From an uncultured Duncaniella sp. (GTDB lineage Bacteria > Bacteroidota > Bacteroidia > Bacteroidales > Muribaculaceae), in assembly GCA_910589485.1 (NCBI GenBank), contig CAJUSW010000001.1, positions 340,970 to 404,969 on the forward strand: 64,000 nt of DNA, given 5' to 3'. Made by a program: the position numbers and the translations under genes. Position 1 is the stretch's first letter. Each line of letters opens with the position of its first letter. Positions 62,323-64,000 of this stretch are shown piece by piece. The notes under the pieces were generated by a model. That model searched no databases. It saw nothing but the letters and a program-made list of their open reading frames with translations, and was not told the origin of the DNA.

Positions 62323-63060
62323 TCACATGAACCGATAGGATGAAACCGCGCTAACGTCGCCGCTGTCAACGGTAACCTTACGGCGCGACATATCAAACTC
62401 CACGGATTTATCACCGGCCGGCGATTTCCATTTCAGAGTGATCTTAACCGGTGTAGCGGCATCGCCTATCACCTCATTGAGGTTGAACGCTATGAGGGCG
62501 TCACCCACGGTGCCTGACAGATCGCCGTTGGCGTTATGGCGCAGTTCAAATTCCATGGGATCGTCAGGATTCACGCCGGTGAGCAGATTGAGTTCGTGAG
62601 GCTTATTGCCCGGGCCCCACACGGTGCGTACCCTTAAGGTCAGGTAGCCGTCCTCGGCGATAGTCACCCAGTCCTTCACGATATCGATGGGATCGTCGCC
62701 AAATTTTTCGGCGTTGTCCTCACCAATGCCGGGGACAGGGAGTTTAGTGCGGATGCTGTCGATCCAGTTCACCCTTACATCCTGGATTGCCGATGATGCG
62801 CTTTCCTGCTCAAGATTGTAGTTCACCAAGGCCCGAACCTCCTTCTTGCCGTAGGGTGACTTCTTCATGTTGACGGGACGCAGACGGGTTTCATTGTCGA
62901 GCTGAAGCATCACCGATTCATCCTCCTGAGGGCATACGGTGACGAGAGCTGTGGGTTGCCACATGTAACTTACATCATTATTGTCGTCATCACACGACTG
63001 AAACACCAGGGCCGAGGCCAGCATCAGGCCGGCGGTAATCAATAATTTAGCTTTTCTCAT
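62323..63060 (-). CDS. NigD-like lipoprotein
   Basis: 245-residue lipoprotein with lipobox FQSC followed by DDDNND. The NigD-like plan is present: an OB-like N-terminal domain (ALVTVCPQEDESVMLQLDNETRLRPVN ... KEVRALVNYNLEQE) and a beta-sandwich C-terminal domain (DGYLTLRVRTVWGPGNKPHELNLLTGVNPDDPMEFELRHNANGD). Family members were first noted near bacteriocin-related genes in Bacteroidota, but their role is unclear. It is the first gene of the sigma/anti-sigma operon. Confidence 0.9.
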   Translation of the reverse strand: MRKAKLLITAGLMLASALVFQSCDDDNNDVSYMWQPTALVTVCPQEDESVMLQLDNETRLRPVNMKKSPYGKKEVRALVNYNLEQESASSAIQDVRVNWIDSIRTKLPVPGIGEDNAEKFGDDPIDIVKDWVTIAEDGYLTLRVRTVWGPGNKPHELNLLTGVNPDDPMEFELRHNANGDLSGTVGDALIAFNLNEVIGDAATPVKITLKWKSPAGDKSVEFDMSRRKVTVDSGDVSAVSSYRFM

Positions 63061-63149
63061 AAATGAATAGTTTTGGTTCTCTGATTATTAAATCACTCGA
63101 CCATCAAATCATTGCATCGACAGGTGGAAAAATTTTACAAGAATACTAA

Positions 63150-63187
63150 AAACGACCGCAGACGGCTGAAGTTCAACCATCTGCGGT
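63150..63187 (-). terminator. Terminator of the MBOAT gene
   Basis: ACCGCAGACGG (63155-63165) pairs with CCATCTGCGGT (63177-63187), ten of 11 positions. On the minus strand it is followed by CGTTTTTAG. Confidence 0.8.
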
Positions 63188-63216
63188 TATATCGGATGCC
63201 AGTGTTCCAAGAGGGA

Positions 63217-64000
63217 TCAGTACTGGAGGTAAATGAACGGTACTATGTCGCTCGATCTTACCTGTATGGCCACATAGAGCGCCAATGCAAGGAGCAGGGC
63301 CTGGGCTATGGCCGGGGATGCCATGAATCCTTTCCTGAACAATGAGGTGAATCCCGAAGGGAGCACATGCACCACGTAGCCCACTACCATGGCTATGACT
63401 ATGGTCATGTAGCTCGACACGAATTGCGAGGCCACGGAGGGATGGAAATCATAGATGATCTGGTGCCACATCATGCCAACGTCCTCCATCGATCCGGCGC
63501 GGAACATCATGAATGCAAACGATACGAGCATGAAGGTGACCACCATATTGACAAAGCGTATCACAGGGGCCATGCGCGACTGCACGGTGAGCACCTCGAC
63601 CTGGCCGGTATCGGAGACCACAGTCTCGGTCACCTCGGTGGCGGGGAGGAAGCCACGGGTCATCTTGTGTATCACGAGAAGCGCTCCATGGGTGGCACCC
63701 CATATCACATACATCCATGATGCACCGTGCCACAGGCCTCCTATCACCATGGTTGCAAACTGGTTGAAATAGGCCCTTGGCTTGGAACAGCGGTTGCCAC
63801 CGAGGGGGATATACACGTAATCCCTCAGCCATGTGGAGAGCGATATGTGCCAGCGATGCCAAAATTCAGTGGGATTGGTAGCCTTGAATGGAGCGTTGAA
63901 GTTCTCCTTGAAGCGGTAGCCGAGAAGCAGGGCAATACCTATGGCAATGTCGCTGTAGCCCGAGAAGTCGCAGTAGAGCTGGATGGTGAATCCCATGCTC
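63217..64000 (-). CDS. MBOAT-family O-acyltransferase (AlgI/DltB-like), 3' part
   Basis: The C-terminal 260 or so residues of a polytopic membrane O-acyltransferase; the reading frame stays open to the window edge, so the start lies outside. Signature segments are QLYCDFSGYSDIAIGIALLLGYRFKENFNAPF, TNPTEFWHRWHISLSTWLRDYVYIPLGGN and IGGLWHGASWMYVIWGATHGALL with the expected catalytic His. Relatives acetylate alginate, cell-wall or other surface polymers, usually with a periplasmic SGNH partner that may lie beyond the edge. The Thr/Val-rich insert TEVTETVVSDTGQVEVLTVQ is a variable loop. Confidence 0.94.
   Translation of the reverse strand, partial: SMGFTIQLYCDFSGYSDIAIGIALLLGYRFKENFNAPFKATNPTEFWHRWHISLSTWLRDYVYIPLGGNRCSKPRAYFNQFATMVIGGLWHGASWMYVIWGATHGALLVIHKMTRGFLPATEVTETVVSDTGQVEVLTVQSRMAPVIRFVNMVVTFMLVSFAFMMFRAGSMEDVGMMWHQIIYDFHPSVASQFVSSYMTIVIAMVVGYVVHVLPSGFTSLFRKGFMASPAIAQALLLALALYVAIQVRSSDIVPFIYLQY

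Overview
The window reads as a chromosomal segment of a gut Bacteroidales, most likely Muribaculaceae (S24-7). The evidence is a SusC/SusD operon, many lipoproteins with a Cys followed by Asp/Ser-rich residues, type IX secretion genes (porU, porV), NigD-like and FISUMP lipoproteins, DUF3822 and DUF5606 proteins, and promoters of the Bacteroidota type (TTTG, 19-21 nt, TAnnTTTG) instead of sigma-70 boxes. The family assignment is inference. There is no rRNA, CRISPR array, prophage or complete insertion sequence; one tRNA (CAU anticodon) is present.

Layout. 70-8032 (minus): a nutrient-uptake operon susC-susD-two lipoproteins, ending at a terminator, then a thioredoxin-like protein. The susC signal-peptide frame is separated from the body by one base at a run of eight G. 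8395-11463: secreted GH2 beta-galactosidase. 11622-18549: a tightly coupled chain tatA-tatC-mtnN-luxS-AlbA/Schlafen protein-GH25 lysozyme-porU. 18658-27773: a repeat-rich lipoprotein, then minus-strand housekeeping genes (rel, manC, an FtsX/LolE permease, rbfA, serS, yqeY-type, rsmD, DUF3822). 27929-34300: porV-ispF, a visibly AT-rich type II restriction-modification pair, a 4Fe-4S membrane protein, thyA and folA. 34425-36655: the agmatine-to-putrescine genes aguA-aguB behind a small acidic protein, under a promoter framed by an inverted repeat. 36670-46750: small envelope proteins, a LysE-type exporter, clpB, a 5'-nucleotidase, DUF3108 protein and thymidine kinase. 46959-52844: GH51 arabinofuranosidase, rplU-rpmA with a foldable leader, a MATE exporter, DUF5606, hemerythrin and LuxR-type genes. 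53006-57429: tRNA, a TonB-dependent receptor, a MITE-like element, a Crp/Fnr regulator and an odd terminase-like gene. 57740-64000: GH31 glycosidase, a nigD-sigma-Dma operon and the 3' part of an MBOAT acyltransferase.

How it fits together. The GH2, GH51 and GH31 enzymes and the SusCD system point to plant or host glycan use. PorU and PorV belong to one secretion pathway. MtnN and LuxS together clear S-adenosylhomocysteine and make the AI-2 precursor. AguA and AguB are consecutive steps to putrescine. Tdk, ThyA and FolA serve thymidylate supply, though tdk is not in the thyA-folA operon. The nigD-ECF sigma-barrel anti-sigma operon matches the organisation of the dual-membrane-spanning anti-sigma (Dma) systems known from Bacteroides and is the most striking regulatory system here.
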